NCBI GenBank assembly: GCA_016712505.1
Contig: JADJQY010000004.1
Location: forward strand, 62,001-126,000
Length of the DNA: 64,000 bases
From: Candidatus Eiseniibacteriota bacterium
GTDB lineage: Bacteria > Eisenbacteria > RBG-16-71-46 > CAIMUX01
Direction of reading: 5' to 3'
Positions 61,557 to 64,000 of the stretch are shown here, piece after piece. Position 1 is the first letter of the stretch. Each line of letters begins with the position of its first letter. Below the pieces are notes generated by a model. That model made no database searches. It was not told the DNA's origin and saw only the letters and a list, made by a program, of their open reading frames with translations. A program made the position numbers and the translations under genes.

Positions 61557-63830
61557 CTAGTTCGCCTTCTCCCGCATCCGGTTGAGGGCCGACCCTGCCT
61601 TCCACCAGCCGATCTGCTCGGCATTGAGCGTGTGGCGCAGGCGAATCTCCTCCTTGGCTCCACTCTGGTGGACCACCTCGGCCCGCAGCTCGGCGCCCGG
61701 TGCGATCGAATCGAGGCCCAGGATCGAGACTCGATCGGTCGCCTCGATCTTCCCGTAGTCCGCCGGGTCGGCAAAGGTGAGCGGCAGGATCCCCTGCTTC
61801 TTCAGGTTCGATTCGTGGATACGGGCAAAGCTCCGGGTGATCACCGCCGCGCATCCGAGGTGGCGGGGGGACATGGCCGCATGCTCGCGGGAAGACCCTT
61901 CGCCATAGTTCTCGTCCCCCACCGCGACCCAGCGCATCCCCTTCGCCTTGTAGGCGCGAGCCACCGCCGGAATCGACTCGATCTCGCCGCTGAGTTGATT
62001 GAGCCCCTTCCCCGCGTCCGCGCTGAAGCTATTGATCGCCCCGGTGAACATGTTGTCACTGATCTTGTCCAGGTGCCCGCGGTAGCGCAGCCACGGCCCG
62101 GCGGGCGAGATGTGGTCGGTGGTGCACTTCCCCTTCGCCTTGAGCAGCACCGGTAGCTCGACCGCGTCCTGGCCGTCCCAGGCTGAAAACGGGGCCAGAA
62201 GCTGCAGCCGCTCGCTCGTCGGCGCGACCTTGACCTCGATACTTCCGCTGTCCGCGGCCGGCGCGACGTACCCTTCCTGCGCGGTCACGAAGCCGTTCGG
62301 CGGCAGCTCCGGGGCCGGCGGGGGCGGATCGAGGCGGAACTTCTTGCCGTCCGCCCCTTCGAGCTCGTCGGTCAGTGGGTTGAACGAAAGCCGACCGGCG
62401 AGCCCGTAGGCGACCACGATCTCCGGGCTGGAGATGAACGCCTGGGTCTCCGGATTGCTGTCGTTGCGGGCCGGGAAGTTCCGGTTGAACGAGGTGATGA
62501 TCGAGTTCTTCGTCCCCTTCGCCACATCGTCGCGCTTCCACTGCCCGATGCAGGGGCCGCAGGCATTCGCCAGGACGGTCGCACCCACCTTCTCCAGGTC
62601 CGCCATCTGCCCGTCGCGCTGGATCGTCTTGTAGATCTGGTCCGATCCCGGACTGACCAGCAACGGTGCCCGCATCCTTGCCCCGTGCTTTGCCGCGGAA
62701 CGAGCCACCGTGGCCGCCCGCTCGATGTCCTCGTAGGAAGAATTGGTGCACGACCCGACGAGCGATGCCGTCAGGGTGTCGGCATAGCCCTTTTCCTTCA
62801 CCTCGGCCGCAAGTTTCGAGACCGGCCGCGCCAGATCGGGCGTGTGCGGTCCCACCACGTGCGGCTCGAGCTTCGAGAGGTCGATCTCGATCACCTGCTC
62901 GAAGTACCGCCCCGGATCGGCTTCCACCTCGGGATCGGCCTGCAGCAACCCGGAGTACCGATTCGCGAGGTCGGCCAGCTCCGCCCGGGCGGTTCCCCGC
63001 AGGTACTTCTCCATCCGCTGGTCGTAGGGGAAAGTCGAGGTCGTCGCGCCCAGCTCCGCCCCCATGTTGGTGATCGTCCCCTTCCCGGTGCAGCTGATCG
63101 AGGCGACTCCCGGACCGAAGTACTCGACCACCCGGTTCGTTCCACCCTTCACGGTCAGGATCCCGAGCAGGTAGAGAATCACATCTTTCGGAGCGGTCCA
63201 GCCGCTCAACGAGCCGGTCAGGCGCACGCCGATCAGGGTGGGGTTCTTCACTTCCCAGGGCAGCCCGGCCATCACATCGACCGCGTCGGCGCCGCCGACC
63301 CCGGAGGCGAACATCCCCAGCCCCCCCGCGTTCGGCGTGTGCGAGTCGGTGCCGATGATCAACCCGCCGGGGAAGGCATAGTTCTCGAGCACCACCTGGT
63401 GAATGATGCCCGAACCCGGCTTCCAGAATCCGATGCCGTACTTCCGGCTGGCCGAGGCGAGAAAGTCGTACACCTCGCGGTTCTCGCTCGAGGCCACCTC
63501 CATGTCCTGCCCCGCGCCGTGCCGCGCGAGGATCAGGTGGTCGCAGTGCACGGTCGACGGCACCGCGGTGCGGGGAATCCCCGCGCTCATGAACTGGAGG
63601 ATCGCCATCTGGGCCGTCGCGTCCTGCATCGCAACCCGGTCCGGACGCACCTGCAGGTAGCTCTTCCCCGCGGTCAGATCCTGCGTCGCCGGATCGTCCA
63701 GGTGCCCGAAGAGCACCTTCTCCGCGTAGGTCAACGGACGCCCCAGCCGCTCGCGCACCTTGGCCAGCCGGCCCTCGATCTTCCGGTACGCTTCCGCGAC
63801 GAACTCAGGAGTGGATTCGATCGTGTGCAT
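61557..63830 (-). CDS. Aconitate hydratase (mitochondrial-type)
   Basis: A 757-residue Fe-S hydratase interconverting citrate and isocitrate in the TCA cycle. Family marks: TVHCDHLILARHGAGQDM, YAFPGGLIIGTDSHTPNAGG, VGSCTNSSYEDIERA (first cluster Cys), LANACGPCIGQW (other two cluster Cys, CGPC), RNFPARNDSNP, and the swivel domain with TTDHISPAGPWL and GDENYGEGSSREHAAM. Length and motifs fit the mitochondrial-like monomeric type rather than the longer AcnA. AAGGA lies about 10 bp before the ATG. Monocistronic, with its own promoter-like and terminator elements. Confidence 0.95.
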   Translation of the reverse strand: MHTIESTPEFVAEAYRKIEGRLAKVRERLGRPLTYAEKVLFGHLDDPATQDLTAGKSYLQVRPDRVAMQDATAQMAILQFMSAGIPRTAVPSTVHCDHLILARHGAGQDMEVASSENREVYDFLASASRKYGIGFWKPGSGIIHQVVLENYAFPGGLIIGTDSHTPNAGGLGMFASGVGGADAVDVMAGLPWEVKNPTLIGVRLTGSLSGWTAPKDVILYLLGILTVKGGTNRVVEYFGPGVASISCTGKGTITNMGAELGATTSTFPYDQRMEKYLRGTARAELADLANRYSGLLQADPEVEADPGRYFEQVIEIDLSKLEPHVVGPHTPDLARPVSKLAAEVKEKGYADTLTASLVGSCTNSSYEDIERAATVARSAAKHGARMRAPLLVSPGSDQIYKTIQRDGQMADLEKVGATVLANACGPCIGQWKRDDVAKGTKNSIITSFNRNFPARNDSNPETQAFISSPEIVVAYGLAGRLSFNPLTDELEGADGKKFRLDPPPPAPELPPNGFVTAQEGYVAPAADSGSIEVKVAPTSERLQLLAPFSAWDGQDAVELPVLLKAKGKCTTDHISPAGPWLRYRGHLDKISDNMFTGAINSFSADAGKGLNQLSGEIESIPAVARAYKAKGMRWVAVGDENYGEGSSREHAAMSPRHLGCAAVITRSFARIHESNLKKQGILPLTFADPADYGKIEATDRVSILGLDSIAPGAELRAEVVHQSGAKEEIRLRHTLNAEQIGWWKAGSALNRMREKAN

Positions 63831-63887
63831 CGGGTCATTCCTTCCCGGCCGGCGCCTGCCGACCCTCTTCCGTGGTTTGGTCCGGGC

Positions 63888-63893
63888 AGTATA
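63888..63893 (-). promoter_or_regulatory. Possible -10 element of the aconitase gene
   Basis: On the minus strand GGGCTATACTG, with TATACT 57 bp upstream of the ATG, matches the -10 consensus at five of six. No convincing -35 at 16-18 bp (a T-rich stretch from the neighbouring terminator lies there). Confidence 0.4.
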
Positions 63894-63910
63894 GCCCTCC
63901 GTCCCGACGG

Positions 63911-63949
63911 AAAAAACGGTCGAGGAGGGCGCCGCTGTGCGCCCGCTCG
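63911..63949 (-). terminator. Terminator after the gene entering from the right edge
   Basis: On the minus strand CGAG-C-GGGCGC, loop, GCGCCC-TC-CTCG, then ACCGTTTTTT: an imperfect stem and a six-T tract, just after the stop at 63957-63959. Confidence 0.65.
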
Positions 63950-63956
63950 GCGCGGG

Positions 63957-64000
63957 CTAGCTCAACTCCAGCATCCGGTTGATGGCGCGGAGCGCGCGTT
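63957..64000 (-). CDS. 3' end of a gene, possibly quinolinate synthase
   Basis: Only the last 14 codons are in the window: ARALRAINRMLELS then TAG. The ending ALxxxxRMLxLS resembles the C-terminus of quinolinate synthase (NadA), where the final helix reads A-x-x-x-x-x-RML, but so few residues cannot prove it. A terminator hairpin follows. Confidence 0.4.
   Translation of the reverse strand, partial: RALRAINRMLELS

Noticed and set aside
1..64000. Genome-wide reassignment of TAG to an amino acid
   Set aside because: Many intact genes in the window end in TAG at the expected position (nadE, both gluzincin proteins, the ABC permease, DUF2330 genes), so TAG is an ordinary stop here; only a suppressor or local mutations could explain the three interrupting TAGs.

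Overview
The window is GC-rich bacterial chromosome (by eye about two thirds G+C) with tightly packed genes, frequent 4-bp ATGA/GTGA overlaps and several GTG/TTG starts. Many products are exported: right-handed beta-helix proteins, three proteins ending in a FlgD-like C-terminal domain, a cysteine-rich repeat protein, and two proteins with a shared TWGxIKxxxR motif at the C-terminus. Together with an aconitase, proline genes and an outer-membrane style polysaccharide system this suggests a Gram-negative-type member of the FCB side of the tree, probably a Candidatus Eisenbacteria-like lineage. That placement is inference; no rRNA or other marker gene is present. No tRNA, rRNA, CRISPR array, phage or transposase was seen.

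Layout. 1-6.7 kb: end of a CorC/HlyC-type protein, glutamine-dependent NAD synthetase, a secreted choice-of-anchor-I protein, and the proline pair proB-proA. 6.9-27.4 kb: a large extracellular polysaccharide locus. It has a Wza-like export protein and a Wzz-like chain-length protein on the + strand, three glycosyltransferase/ligase-like genes on both strands, and a ten-gene overlapping minus-strand operon (CapK-like ligase, DUF362 protein, three glycosyltransferases, Wzx flippase, Wzy-like polymerase/ligase, then a CsgG/peptidoglycan-binding lipoprotein, an outer-membrane barrel and a lipoprotein). A beta-helix protein interrupted by an in-frame TAG and a YidB-like gene sit inside it. 27.5-33 kb: an ABC-2 exporter whose ATPase gene is frameshifted, and two tandem gluzincin-protease/TPR proteins. 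33-42 kb: EVE protein, a thioredoxin-fold YyaL-like protein with a 22-C tract upstream, secreted proteins including a C10 peptidase fused to a beta-helix, a cupin, and a broken rhomboid-amidase pair.

42-51 kb: a two-gene module (small barrel-like protein plus DUF2330 protein) occurs twice in tandem. Convergent to it is a small zinc-ribbon gene with an in-frame UGA at a cysteine-like position, followed 20 nt later by a perfect 8-bp hairpin with a GGUC loop. This is a strong candidate selenoprotein with a bacterial-type SECIS, and is the most interesting item in the window. Its 3' end was copied along with the DUF2330 duplication. Next come a KBL-family enzyme with its own acyl carrier protein, two secreted/envelope proteins of unknown function and a LuxR-type regulator. 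51-64 kb: two tandem HtrA-like proteases (the second frameshifted at its catalytic-His motif), a CoA-acylating aldehyde dehydrogenase, a YjbR-like protein, a broken subtilase lacking its serine segment, a PD40 lipoprotein, a PilB-like protein with a degenerate Walker A, a 740-bp gap holding two minus-strand terminators, aconitase, and the last codons of a possible nadA.

Interrupted frames are unusually common (ABC ATPase, amidase, rhomboid, HtrA, subtilase, a secreted/envelope protein, a beta-helix protein). Some or all could be assembly or consensus errors rather than biology; read-level checks would decide. The housekeeping genes (nadE, proA, proB, acn, kbl) are intact.
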